Assembly (NCBI GenBank): GCA_947069175.1
Contig: CAMTDV010000017.1
Span: forward strand, 40,545,626-40,609,625
Reading direction: 5' to 3'
Source: Scalesia atractyloides
Lineage: Eukaryota > Streptophyta > Magnoliopsida > Asterales > Asteraceae
Length of the DNA: 64,000 bases
The notes below the pieces were generated by a model, which did not search any database, had not been told where the DNA came from, and saw only the letters and a list, made by a program, of their open reading frames with translations. Each line of letters begins with the position of its first letter. Position 1 is the first letter of the stretch. Of this stretch, positions 1 through 10,474 are shown piece by piece. The translations under genes were made by a program, and so were the position numbers.

Positions 1-313
1 TAATCAATATCATCCATGTGTGTGTCAGAAGTTATCGTCTGTTGGGATCAGACGATCCTGTTTTCAGTAACTGGGTGATGGACACGGCCCCGTGTTGGCT
101 TGACATGGCCCCGTGTTCAGTTACTATCTGACTTAAAACACATTATGTTGTTGCTGCTATTTGGACACGGCCCCGTGTTGGTTGAACACGACCCGTGCTG
201 CAGAACTGCAGAAAATGCAGATTTCCTAAAAAATCAAAAATTTCCTAAAAGAAAAAGAAAATTTTTTAAAAATAATTAGGCCGTTGATTTTAAACTTTCT
301 CAAAATCCTTGTG

Positions 314-331
314 TCCCCGGCAATGGCGCCA
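314..331 (-). promoter_or_regulatory. primer binding site (tRNA-Asp type), copy A
   Basis: The plus strand reads TCCCCGGCAATGGCGCCA, close to the 3' end of plant tRNA-Asp with one internal difference (AATG for AACG). The primer site therefore lies on the minus strand, six or more bases inside the LTR edge at 338. This primer choice is typical of Tat/Athila gypsy elements. Confidence 0.8.
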
Positions 332-720
332 AAAACTTGGTGTGTGCTAAACGTACTATATTTTTATTGTCATTTTTAGTCCGTTTTACGCATAGTCAAG
401 TTTTAAATTTATAAAACACGATATTCTACTAACACTAAACACACACATGGGCAAGTGCACCCTCGTGAGTGTAGTATAGCGTTGGTAAGATACCGAGATC
501 GTCCAAGGACACAAGAGCTTTTAATACCGGTGTATCGTCAACGTATAATCAATCTAAATTTTTGATAAAAGTTTTAAAACATAAAGATAAGTAAAAAGAT
601 AAATAAAATAAAATGAAATACAAATAGACAAGATAGAATCACTTGGATCCAACTTCTATTTTATGTATCCTTTGATAGTTTTCGCACTTTCAGACTTTTT
701 AAGAGATTATCTTAGTTATA

Positions 721-960
721 GTAGTAGGCACCTCTTTTGAAGGTGACGTTACCCTCAACCCAGTGGTTTAATTTAGCAGGGATACAATCCCAAAAGGTCG
801 GAATATTGGAAGACAATTAAGTAAGTTATTAATGCGAAAAGTGGTAGGCCCCTCTTTTGAAGGTGACGTTACCCTCGGCTAAGTGGTTTGAGTCAGCAGG
901 GATACAATCCCAAGTAGCCGGTTTAAAGTATTAATAGTAGTTTACATATGAGGGGTTCAA
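721..960. repeat. 120-bp direct repeat, two copies, in LTR A
   Basis: Units begin at 721 and 841, exactly 120 bp apart. Both contain CCTCTTTTGAAGG, TGACGTTACCCTC and GCAGGGATACAATCCCA. Their middles differ (CAACCCAG against CGGCTAAG), so the duplication is old. LTR B has the same pair at 6005 and 6125. Confidence 0.85.
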
Positions 961-1486
961 GCCATTCGTGCCCCCGCCATCCAATACCCGTGAGCATTGA
1001 AGGAGGCCCTAATAGGCTTGAACCAAGTCCTCGCATGATCTATACACTAAACGAGATAAGAACTTTACCAAACCACCCTTCTAACCCCCTTCCAAGTAGT
1101 TAACGCGCTTTATATAGACCGTAAAGACACGAATGAGCAAATTAATGACATCATGAAGAAATGGTTAAGAAAATTCCCTTTCAACATAAGAACTAGTTAT
1201 TAAAGTCATTAATACAAACCCAAATAAAAAGTGCCGAAAGATTAAAAACTAAAAGTAATACATAAAAGATTAGTCTTCACCAAGTGATGTAAGGAATTTA
1301 GCCAAGCATGACCTTTGTTTGACAAGAACCCTTACAATCTATCTTGGATCCCGAGACTACTACACACTCTAAAGATGGAAGATGGATGATGGTGGTGGGT
1401 GTTGGTGTTGTAGTGGTGGTGGAGTGGTGGCAAAGTGAGAGAGAAGTGGTTTGTCAAGGGATGCCTTTGTGGGTAACCAAGCATCC

Positions 1487-1495
1487 CTATTTATA
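1487..1495 (-). promoter_or_regulatory. TATA-like box of G1 LTR copy A
   Basis: TATAAATAG on the minus strand, the best promoter candidate in the LTR. The same site is at 6772-6780 in copy B. The paired palindromes at 1514 and 1535 lie directly upstream of it in the direction of transcription. Confidence 0.5.
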
Positions 1496-1722
1496 GTCTG
1501 AACAGAAGCCCGACCACGGCCCCGTGTCCAGCGGACACGGCCCGTGGCCATCATCCTTCTCTTTCTTCATTAATTGCATTTGTCAGCAGAGGACCCCACA
1601 CGACCCGTGGCCTCTTGGCACGGCCCCGTGGTCAAATGTTCGCTCTACTATCCAGATTCTGCAAATCTTATACTTGACCACAACTCGTGTTACTCTGGGC
1701 TCGGCCCTGTGGTGGGCGTGGA

Positions 1723-2850
1723 AGGGATCCAAGATTCTTATTCAAATTATGTTTTTATTTGTTAATTACAGTTCGTATTCGTCATGATTTATTAAGAACA
1801 TTTCTAAGAAAAATTATTTATTTAGGCATAACATGCCTCTTTAAAATTCTATTTATATACAAGTTCACGTACCTCACAAGGGATCACTCAACACTCGGCC
1901 GAAGATGTATTTTTGTGATATCACTCGATTCCGGTTTGGAACTTACTTCTACCATATGCTTGCTAAGTGATCAAACCTCCACCTTTTTAACTATAAACCT
2001 TTGCGAGTATCAAGAGGACTTTGAAGGGTTTAGGCTTGGGCTAGAGGTAGGTGATTTTTTTGGTTAGTGGTTAGTAGTATGGAAAAAGACGTAAATAGCA
2101 TCGGATATCGTAAAACTTTTCGTATTTATTTTATCCAAGCATTTTTCAAACAAGAATTTTTTGAAGGAACTTGTTTGGCTATTTGAAGAGGTATATATAC
2201 ATTTTTTTTCACAAGATATCCGAGCTCTTTACTAAAAGAAATGGGTTTGAAAGGAAAATGGTTTTGTGGAATAGGTGTTTGTCTTCGTGGGTTTTTGAAA
2301 CGAAAAGGTTTTAGGCTCAAAAGGGTTGACTAGGGGGGATTTTTGGTGATGGGTGAAAAGAAATAAAAATAAAGGTTTTGAGAAAAAATGGTTTAGTCCT
2401 AATGCCTCCATCATTTACTTACTTGGGTTTTAAGTTAGTAAGGACCGGGAATGCATCGTTTTGGCAAGTTCTAGAGTTATAAGGACCAAGCGGCTATTCA
2501 CACAAGAAACGAAAATGAGCATTTAGTTGAAACATGTATGAATGTGTGCTCGATAAAGGCTCAAAACTCACTTAATGTGGGAATGGGTTTATAATGTGAA
2601 CAAGTATATATAATCAAATTTTAAAAAGGTTTGCTATGCCCCTTTTTTATAATTTTCTTATTTGGTTCTTTTTATCACGACGCTATCGGTTGTAAATTTG
2701 CAAAAACATAACTTATTAGAACTTATTATTCCCAAATTAAACCAAGAAAAGTAAAAAAAAATGAAAAATTTTGAAAAAGATTTGGGGTGATTAGCGGTTC
2801 CAATAGAGTTTTGTGTAAGGCTTGTTATTAGAACTTGCTAACTTCAAAGT
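1723..2850 (-). other. G1 internal 3' region, non-coding
   Basis: AT-rich sequence between LTR A and the purine tract at 2858. The short open frames here have no recognisable protein features. It would be the 3' untranslated part of the minus-strand element. Confidence 0.5.
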
Positions 2851-2857
2851 GTTAGTT

Positions 2858-2866
2858 ACCCCCCAC
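2858..2866 (-). promoter_or_regulatory. purine-rich GTGGGGGGT tract
   Basis: On the minus strand this reads GTGGGGGGT, preceded by an ACACATTGAGGACAATGTG-like context. Tat/Athila elements often have a GTGTGGGGG tract just downstream of the coding region, and this may be that conserved tract. It lies more than 1 kb from the LTR, so it is not obviously the priming polypurine tract. Confidence 0.35.
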
Positions 2867-3532
2867 ATTTAAATTACACATTGTCCTCAATGTGTCCAAA
2901 AGTAATTTTTTTCGGTTGATTCGAATGCGTAAAAGTGCGTTTAAAAACAAAATTTTGTGTTACTGGGCATCTAGGCACGACTCGTGTGGTCCAGGCACGA
3001 CCCGTGTGGTCCGGGCACGGCCCCGTGTCCAGAGTGCCAGTAACAAATTTAACCGAAGCTTGACCATGGGGCGTGGCCAGTCAACACGGCCCGTGGTCGG
3101 TTACTTGTTTTTAGACTTTTTCTTGCAGAAGCTGAGCACGGGGCGTGTTAGGCTGAACACGGCCCGTGCTGCACATGCTGGAAGGTTGAAAATTTTGTCA
3201 GAAGGCACTGTTTTTATGCATGGGGTGTGGTTTTGACGTCCCTTTGGTAGCTTCCATCTTTTCTTGTGTGTTTTGCCATATTTTAAGTTCCAAACACCAC
3301 AAAATAACTTAAACCATCATATTTCATAGAGCGCGATTCAAAATAAACATCCTAAGACTAGTCCTAATAATTAAAATTAGAAAGTTCCTAATAGTAGATA
3401 GAAGAAAGAAACCTAAACCACAATGAAGTCCTACCCTAGATGATTATTTCTTTAAACGATCAACAAAAACCCGAAATTAATTTTTCGGTGGATAGGGGCC
3501 TCTAGGAACTTCAACCCGGAAGATGCACTTCC

Positions 3533-3891
3533 TCAAAAGTCGTTGAGCATTTCCTCAATCTCCCGAGGGAGGAAGAGGAAAGGCTCTTCTTCTGCATTTT
3601 CAAAAAGGGGAGGAGTGGGAGGTGCGACCATCAATAGAACCTCGTGTAATGCGTCTAGAGGAGGTTCCGGGGGTCCCATCTGGTTGAAATGATGATTTCT
3701 TGAGCAAGGTTCCAATCTTCTTGGGGAAAGATTGGTTCCATGGGAGATAGTGCAAGAATGTTCAACCTTTGGTGCAAAAGGTTGATCTCATGCAAGCAAT
3801 TCTCCAAGCCAACCGTCAAATAGTTAACACGATCGACAAGGGCCTCTTCCACTGATGTCATTTCGTCGATGGCTTCCCTTAGAGCATACAT
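3533..3891 (-). pseudogene. short G1 internal ORF fragment, function unknown
   Basis: Two overlapping minus-strand frames (3533-3715 and 3655-3891) give about 110 residues when read across one frame change. The first part, starting MYALREAIDEMTSVEEALVD, is hydrophilic, helix-prone and probably coiled. The tail is proline- and acid-rich (EEEPFLFLP). I do not recognise a domain. Its position between the gag remnant and the G-rich tract suggests a leftover of the element's own coding region. The start is only the first ATG of the open stretch. Confidence 0.3.
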
Positions 3892-4826
3892 GCCGCAAAC
3901 TAGGGTGGCCTCAATCGACGGTCTTCTTCGTCTTTAGTTGTTTCCTGTTGTTGATGACGTTCCGCTGTTTTGGGTTGACATGCTAAGAAAACAAAGGTTA
4001 AATTTCAAAAGGAAAGGAGTTTTAAACGTTCACCACGGCCCCATGCCCAGCGGACACGGGCCCGTATTCGTCCCCTTGCACAGTTTTGAACTAAAAAATT
4101 CTCATTGTTTAACTTATTTTTCTTAGGTTTTGATCATTTTTGAACAGAAATAACTTAAAGCAATGTGATAAACAGATAGTTTATTGAGAACCCCTGGGTT
4201 TAAAACATATATTTTGCAAAAATAAAGCTTGAAGCTATGGATCTTCAAGCTTCAATGGAGGATTTGAGTTCAAGAGGAAGAAGGAAAGTGATAAAAGTGG
4301 CAAAGACAAGATGGATAGGAGAAACTTCTTTAAGAACATACCTTTTAAGGTATGTGTGAGAAATCTCAGCAAATCTCTGTCTTTGGAATGAGGCCAAGCA
4401 TGTAGAAACAAGGCTGACTTTATAGAAAGCGACAGCACACTGACCACGGCCCGTGCCGGCTGAGCACGGCCCCGTGGTCAGACAGTGTTCTGACCACGTT
4501 TGTCCGTATTAAGACACGGGGCGTGTTGGCCTGGGCACGGCCCCGCGTTGAATTTTTCGGCGGGCCCGGGCCGTGTTGGTTGAGCACGGCCCGTGTTGGA
4601 GTTTTATGAAGTGTTGTCTTTTAAAGACCTCAGTTATCGTGAGGTTCTTTACCGGAGGGAACGACACCGAAGTGCATAATGTAACGAAGTTGCTCCTGGT
4701 TTATGCATGAACGCAAGAGGTTATCGGAAAGGGTAAAAACTAATCTACTTACCGGTGGGCGAAACCAACCTTAATTCCCCTTATCCGGGCTCTCGTTGAA
4801 GAAGGTGTATGTCGAATTGCTCAGGT

Positions 4827-5303
4827 CTATGAGCGCATCGGGGGGGGGGGGGGCGGTGGAGAGTCCTTCATGGCACAATCGACACAGGGACGACTATCGC
4901 TAAGTCTAATGTAAGAGACTAAAGTACTTTTTATGACCTCGACATTGTTGGATTCCAAATGTAAACTCAATGATTCTTCTTGGCCTTGAGCTTGTGAGGA
5001 GTACCTCTTTTTCATCATAAGCTCTATTTCCTTTATTTTTCGGAGAATCCTTTCTTCCATTTGGCTTAATTCGGAGGAGATAAAGTCGTATGGAAGGGAA
5101 ATTTGAGTTCATTTGGTTGGGTAATATGGATCATTTTTACATTCACCAACCTTATGGTGATCTCCACATGAGAGAGATGGGTCTGCTAAAAAATGGGGTT
5201 CAAGATTTAAAATGTAGCATTCCAAATCTTGATGGGTTCCTCCACATAGTTGACACCACTCGCCGTAAGATTGGCGAAATAAAAAATAATCAATATCATC
5301 CAT
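4827..5303 (-). pseudogene. G1 gag C-terminal fragment with CCHC-like zinc knuckle
   Basis: The minus-strand frame 5303-5109 encodes CQLCGGTHQDLEC, a C-x2-C-x3-H-x4-C knuckle of the kind seen in Tat/Athila gag proteins. A second Cys/His cluster follows (SCGDHHKVGEC). After a stop the relation continues in the frame 5060-4827, which has a Lys/Glu-rich helix (MEERILRKIKEIELMMKK) and then a proline run encoded by a G homopolymer. The knuckle would bind the element's RNA during packaging. The capsid part and all of pol are missing, so the piece cannot act alone. Confidence 0.55.
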
Positions 5304-5599
5304 GTGTGTGTCAGAAGTTATCGTCTGTTGGGATCAGACGATCCTGTTTTCAGTAACTGGGTGATGGACACGGCCCCGTGTTGGCTTGACATGGCCCCGT
5401 GTTCAGTTACTATCTGACTTAAAACACATTATGTTGTTGCTGCTATTTGGACACGGCCCCGTGTTGGTTGAACACGACCCGTGCTGCAGAACTGCAGAAA
5501 ATGCAGATTTCCTAAAAAATCAAAAATTTCCTAAAAGAAAAAGAAATTTTTTTAAAAATAATTAGGCCGTTGATTTTAAACTTTCTCAAAATCCTTGTG

Positions 5600-5617
5600 T
5601 CCCCGGCAATGGCGCCA
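5600..5617 (-). promoter_or_regulatory. primer binding site (tRNA-Asp type), copy B
   Basis: The same 18 bases as at 314-331, in the same relation to LTR copy B. Confidence 0.8.
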
Positions 5618-5623
5618 AAAACT

Positions 5624-7003
5624 TGGTGTGTGCTAAACGTACTATATTTTTATTGTCATTTTTAGTCCATTTTACGCATAGTCAAGTTTTAAATTTATAA
5701 AACACGATATTCTACTAACACTAAACACACACATGGGCAAGTGCACCCTCGTGAGTGTAGTATAGCGTTGGTAAGATACCGAGATCGTCCAAGGACACAA
5801 GAGCTTTTAATACCGGTTTATCGTCAACGTCTAATCAATCTAAATTTTTGATAAAAGTTTTAAAACATAAAGATAAGTAAAAAGATAAATAAAATAAAAT
5901 GAAATACAAATAGACAAGATAGAATCACTTGGATCCAACTTCTATTTTATGCCCTTTGATAGTTTTCGCACTTTCAGACTTTTTAAGAGATTATCTTAGT
6001 TATAGTAGTAGGCACCTCTTTTGAAGGTGACGTTACCCTCAACCCAGTGGTTTAATTTAGCAGGGATACAATCCCAAAAGGTCGGAATATTGGAAGACAA
6101 TTAAGTAAGTTATTAATGCGAAAAGTGGTAGGCCCCTCTTTTGAAGGTGACGTTACCCTCGGCTAAGTGGTTTGAGTCAGCAGGGATACAATCCCAAGTA
6201 GCCGGTTTAAAGTATTAATAGTAGTTTACATATGAGGGGTTCAAGCCATTCGTGCCCCCGCCATCCAATACCCGTGAGCATTGAAGGAGGCCCTAATAGG
6301 CTTGAACCAAGTCCTCGCATGATCTATACACTAAACGAGATAAGAACTTTACCAAACCACCCTTCTAACCCCCTTCCAAGTAGTTAACGCGCTTTATGTA
6401 GACCGTAAAGACACGAATGAGCAAATTAATGACATCATGAAGAAATGGTTAAGAAAATTCCCTTTCAACATAAGAAACTAGTTATTAAAGTCATTAATAC
6501 AAACCCAAATAAAAAGTGCCGAAAGATTAAAAACTAAAAGTAATACATACAAGATTAGTCTTCACCAAGTGATGTAAGGAATTTAGCCAAGCATGACCTT
6601 TGTTTGACAAGAACCCTTACAATCTATCTTGGATCCCGAGACTACTACACACTCTAAAGATGGAAGATGGATGATGGTGGTGGGTGTTGGTGTTGTAGTG
6701 GTGGTGGAGTGGTGGCAAAGTGAGAGAGAAGTGGTTTGTCAAGGGATGCCTTTTTGGGTAACCAAGCATCCCTATTTATAGTCTGAACAGAAGCCCGACC
6801 ACGGCCCCGTGTCCAGCGGACACGGCCCGTGGCCAACATCCTTCTCTTTCTTCATTAATTTCATTTGTCAGTAGAGGGCCCCGCACGACCCGTGGCCTCT
6901 TGGCACGGCCCCGTGGTCAACTGTTCGCTGTACGATCCAGATTCTGTAAATCTTATACTTGACCATGGCCCGTATTACTCTGGACACGGCCCTGTGGTGG
7001 GCG
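5624..7003 (-). repeat. G1 LTR, copy B (right edge uncertain)
   Basis: Near-identical to 338-1560 until about 6845, then roughly 10 percent divergent up to 7003. It acts as the 5' LTR of the internal region on its left. More CACGGCCCGTG-type pairs continue to about 7075, so the true LTR may run past 7003. Confidence 0.65.
6772..6780 (-). promoter_or_regulatory. TATA-like box of G1 LTR copy B
   Basis: TATAAATAG on the minus strand, equivalent to 1487-1495. Confidence 0.5.
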
Positions 7004-7385
7004 TGAAGCTTCTGAATGTTTTGTCTTGTAGTGCAGGGCTTGACCATGCCCCGTGCTTGGTGGACACGGCCCGTGCTCATCTTCTGTGATCTGGTTTTTT
7101 TGTCTTTTGGGGTGTTGCTGAGGGGTCGGGCATGGCTTGTTATCCTTTCTTTTTGTATTTATGTTGGTTTTAGCTGCTTATTCGTTTAAAATCTTTTTAT
7201 CCTAAAAATACAAAAGGAACAAAGAAACATGCTTTTTCCAACTTTAGTACTATAAAAGGGTTAGTTTTATGCCTCATTTGATGTAATTTATATGTTGCAT
7301 TTGGTGTACATCAATATGTGTGTTTGGGATTTCTTTTAAAAAGGTGGCAATAGTTAAGTGATGATCCTCATTTGGTAATTTTTGC
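7004..7385. other. junction stretch between G1 and C0
   Basis: The first 75 bp carry one more pair of CACGGCCCGTG-type motifs (7042, 7062) and so belong with G1. The rest is AT-rich with no gene or clear element end. The C0 integrase homology is cut off at about 7386, so an old breakpoint lies here. Confidence 0.5.
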
Positions 7386-8419
7386 CCTGAAAACGAAAAA
7401 TATTCTTAATTGAATCGGGCATGCCGAGTCACATAAACCCGTCCCGTCTCAGGATCAAGGCAACTATAACCCTTGTATTGAGAAGTGTAGCCGATGAATG
7501 CACAAGGGATGCTACGAGGTGAGAATTTGTGTTTTCATAGTCACGTAGATAAAGAAACACCCGACATCCGAAAATGTGAAAATTTGCATAGTTTGGTAAT
7601 TAATGATACAAGAGTTAAAATCGACTTTTACCATCAAGAATAGGGCTAGGCACTCTGTTGAGAATATACATCGATGTGGCAAATGCATCCACCCAATAGT
7701 TAACTAGAACATATGAGTTAAATAATATGGCGAGCCCAGATTCGACTAAACTCCAGTGTTTACGTTCACCACGGGCATTCTGTGAGGTGTATACGGGCAT
7801 GAAATTCGATGGAGAGTTCCATTGTTTTCAAGAAGCTACTTTACCAAACTGTTAATACATTCTTTTCCACCGTCACTTTAAAATTTGTTTATTTTTTAGA
7901 GAATTGTGTCTGAACAAAGTTAAGGAATATTGTTAAGACGGTATGGAAAACTGCTTTGGTTTTAAGTGGGTAAAACCATATAAACCTTGAATAGTCATCA
8001 ACAAAAACTGAATAATAACATGAACCATCAACATATAACACAGGCGTAGGGCCCCATAAGTCACAGTGGACTAAATCTAAAGGGTGTTTAGATTTCTTTA
8101 GATTCAAATCAAAAGGTAAATGATGGATCTTGGCTAATTGACATGAGTCACACATAACATGTTTCCGCAAAACAGATAGAAGACCAGGTCATTTCAAAAT
8201 AGAGATTGCTTCAAAAGAAATATGACCCAAGCGTTTATGCCATGTTTCAAAAGAAGCTTTAACTGAAGAGGTAGCAACCATAGCTTGAAAATCGCCATGG
8301 ATCATATACAAGCCATTCTCACATTTTCCCTGAGCTAGCGCCTGACCTGTTTCCCGATCCAGAATAGTAAAATACGGATGAGAGAATAGAACATCAACTT
8401 TATTATCAGTAGTGAGTTT
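7386..8419 (-). pseudogene. C0: copia pol fragment (GAG-pre-integrase and integrase)
   Basis: Read on the minus strand from 8419 down, this shows the GAG-pre-integrase block (FETWHKRLGHIS, then CDSCQLAKIHHLPF near 8150), the integrase core with the first catalytic Asp (HCDLWGP), FVDDYSRFIWFYPL, and further on the RKHWSLVESGLAILF and YILNRVPSP blocks. Past 7615 the FGCRVFLYLRD and CLDPETGRVYVTRHARF blocks follow. Frames change several times and stops are present. The region encoding reverse transcriptase is absent, because the element is truncated at about 7386. The N-terminal half of the same polyprotein is at 22087-23147, on the far side of C1. Confidence 0.85.
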
Positions 8420-9112
8420 TGTTAGGAAAATTTATATGTATGATTAAAGTATTGAAGAAAGAGAGTCTGATCAATCTGATCAGATCTGATGAAGAAGAAG
8501 TCAAAGGATCAAGTCAACAGAAGAAACATGATCATAGGCCATAAGAAGAAGCATTTGAATCAGATCTAATGAGAATATCTTTGTCTAAGTGTCCGAAGAA
8601 AGGATCGGAGAAGATCTGATCAAATCTGATGAAACCTCATCAGATTCTGATCAGAAGTCATCAGAAATCTGGTGACCAATCATAATGTCCACTTGCAGTT
8701 GAAGATAAGGTAATTCAGTTTAAGGACATTTATGATACGAGTGGAAGTAGTAAGCATGACATATGAAACGACCTGCCACGATAAACACTTGCATGTATAA
8801 ACAATTGTGTATTCATGCCAATTGTTCTCTATAAATAGAGATCACCAAACCGAAGATCGATGGAGCAGAGCATTGCAAGTATTACAACTTACATACTCCA
8901 TTGCCCTTCACTCCCGTAGAATTCTTAAGCATTGTTTTGTATTAGAAAATAACTTTTCAATCATCTTTTGTAACCTTTCAAAAGTGATATAAACTTGAAA
9001 ATTCTGTATCTCTATTTCTTACAAGTTGATTTCTAATTTCGCCCATTATTTTCATATAAAGTTGAAATCAACTTGCCATTTTAAGTCAAAGCATTGTTAT
9101 CTGGGATCAACA
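8420..9112 (+). repeat. C1 5' LTR
   Basis: Begins TGTTAGGAAA and ends GGGATCAACA. It is rich in TCTGATCAGA/TCTGATGA motifs (8467-8670). TATA box CTATAAATAGAG at 8829-8840, about 280 bp before the LTR end. Confidence 0.93.
8829..8840 (+). promoter_or_regulatory. TATA box of C1 5' LTR
   Basis: CTATAAATAGAG. Conserved in the 3' LTR at 21803-21814, so it is the likely promoter for genomic RNA. Confidence 0.7.
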
Positions 9113-9113
9113 A

Positions 9114-9127
9114 TTGGTATCAGAGCA
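9114..9127 (+). promoter_or_regulatory. C1 primer binding site (initiator tRNA-Met)
   Basis: TTGGTATCAGAGCA, one base after the LTR. This is the standard plant copia primer site. Confidence 0.92.
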
Positions 9128-9217
9128 GATTGAATAAAACATTTTCAAATCGATCAATTGCTCGAGTATCTTTGTTAATACTCTGTTTTTAAAAAGTTCA
9201 AAAACTTTTGACTAAAA

Positions 9218-10474
9218 ATGTCAAACTTTCAGTCTTGGAACAGTGCTTTCAACATGGGTTCTATGTCAAAGCCTCCGACGTTAGTCAGGACGGAGTACCC
9301 CCAATGGAAAATCAGGATGATCAATTTCCTTAATGGACATGATCGAGCTCTGTTTCAATCCATTGTGTGTGGCCCACATATACCACGTGTTGAAATACCT
9401 GGTGTTCCAGCATCTGATGACTCAACATAAATCTCTGCTTCTTGGGCTCCCAAACAAGAGAAAAATTGGAGCCAAGAAGACAGGAAACTAACAGATGAAA
9501 GGGCCAAATCACTTCTAATTATGGCACTTCCAAACGATATATTTTCTTATGTTGATGCATGCTCATCTGCAAAAGAAATATGGGATCAACTTGAAAATCT
9601 TTGTGAAGGAGGAGACAAAATGAAAAGAAACATGAGAACAAATCATGTCTCTGCTTATGAAAGGTTTAAATGTTCACCAAATGAAACACTCACTGATGCT
9701 TACAATAGATTGACAAAAATTTTAAAAGAACTAAAAAAGCATGGAGTTGAAAAAACGAATGATGAAAGAAATGTAAAATTTCTTGATGCTTTGCCCCGAG
9801 AATGGCAAAATCTTGCAATGACCATAGCTTCCACACTAGAGCTAGGAAATCTGAACCTATATGATCTATATAGTATTCTACTCCCAAGAGAGCAACAAAT
9901 CATTGAAAACTCAAAGCAATATGGTGGACCTATAGCCTTAATATCAAACTCTCAAAGATCAATCACACCTGATCAACAACCCTCTAACCCACAAAACCTA
10001 GTTTTAGCATCAGAAAATTCTGAAAATCCATCAGATTTTTCTGCTTTGCTCACCAAAACCTTTGAGCAAAGATTGAAGGGAGGAAGTTCCAAAATTCAGA
10101 GAAGTGATAAAGGAAAGATGGAAGCAAGATCCAAGGAAAGAAGAGAAGAAAGCAAGTCGGAAGTGGTATGCTATAGATGCAAACAAAAGGGTCACTATGC
10201 TTCAGAATGCAAGAACAAAAAGTTAAAAGATCCAGCTTACTATGAAAAGAAGCTGGAACAAGCCAAGAAACAACAACAACAACTTGCAGGGACAGATACC
10301 TGGATGACTAATGACTCATCAGATGATGATCAGGAAGAAATGGCCAACTTTTGTCTTATGGCAAAACTTGACAATGAGGCATCAGAAATCAATGTAAGTC
10401 AAAATGATCAAGAACCTCAAAATCAATTAAACAAATTTTTGGAAGATTTCAAAAATTACAAGAGAAATACTTGA
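9218..10474 (+). pseudogene. C1 gag
   Basis: Capsid and nucleocapsid protein that packages the element's RNA. The ATG at 9218 follows the leader about 105 bp after the primer site and opens with PPTLVRTEYPQWKIRMINFL, the usual copia gag N-terminus. One in-frame TAA (9428-9430) splits it; the same frame resumes and runs to 10474, about 419 codons in all. The second part has the UBN2-type capsid block (AKEIWDQLENLCEG, YNRLTKILKELKKHGV, FLDALPREWQNLA) and a perfect CX2CX4HX4C zinc knuckle (CYRCKQKGHYASEC, 10169-10210). It ends in a Lys/Gln-rich and acidic stretch with NFCLMAK, a string seen in Sirevirus gag. A further fragment at 10702-10908 (GYTKKTKNNPTVFVKGSHK) is the decayed gag-pol linker. 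Confidence 0.9.

Larger units (their letters stand above)
338..1722 (-). repeat. G1 LTR, copy A (right edge uncertain)
   Basis: On the minus strand the LTR ends in ...CACACCA just before the primer site, so its plus-strand edge is at 338 (TGGTGTGTGC) or 341. It carries a TATA-like site at 1487-1495 and a 120-bp direct repeat at 721-960. Homology with copy B stops at about 1722 without a clear ...CA terminus, so the outer U3 edge may be lost here. Confidence 0.65.
1..7003 (-). mobile_element. G1: tandem units of a non-autonomous Tat/Athila-type gypsy retroelement
   Basis: Bases 1-1722 recur at 5287-7003. Each copy holds a leader, a primer site matching the 3' end of tRNA-Asp read on the minus strand, and an LTR. 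The order on the plus strand is leader-LTR-internal-leader-LTR, so two minus-strand elements share the first LTR. The internal part (about 1723-5600) has only a gag remnant and no protease, RT, RNase H or integrase, so this is a large retrotransposon derivative rather than an autonomous element. By eye the two copies differ at about ten places in the first 1,560 bp, then at roughly 10 percent of positions up to the break in homology. The lineage call rests on the tRNA-Asp primer site and the gag zinc-knuckle style. Confidence 0.75.

Noticed and set aside
1524..2067. overlapping plus-strand ORFs in the G1 LTR
   Set aside because: Antisense to the element, no protein features, created by the GC-rich motif stretch.
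4839..4853. G homopolymer in G1 as a real coding proline run
   Set aside because: Single-base runs of this length are prone to slippage and sequencing error; the Pro run is not a conserved gag feature.
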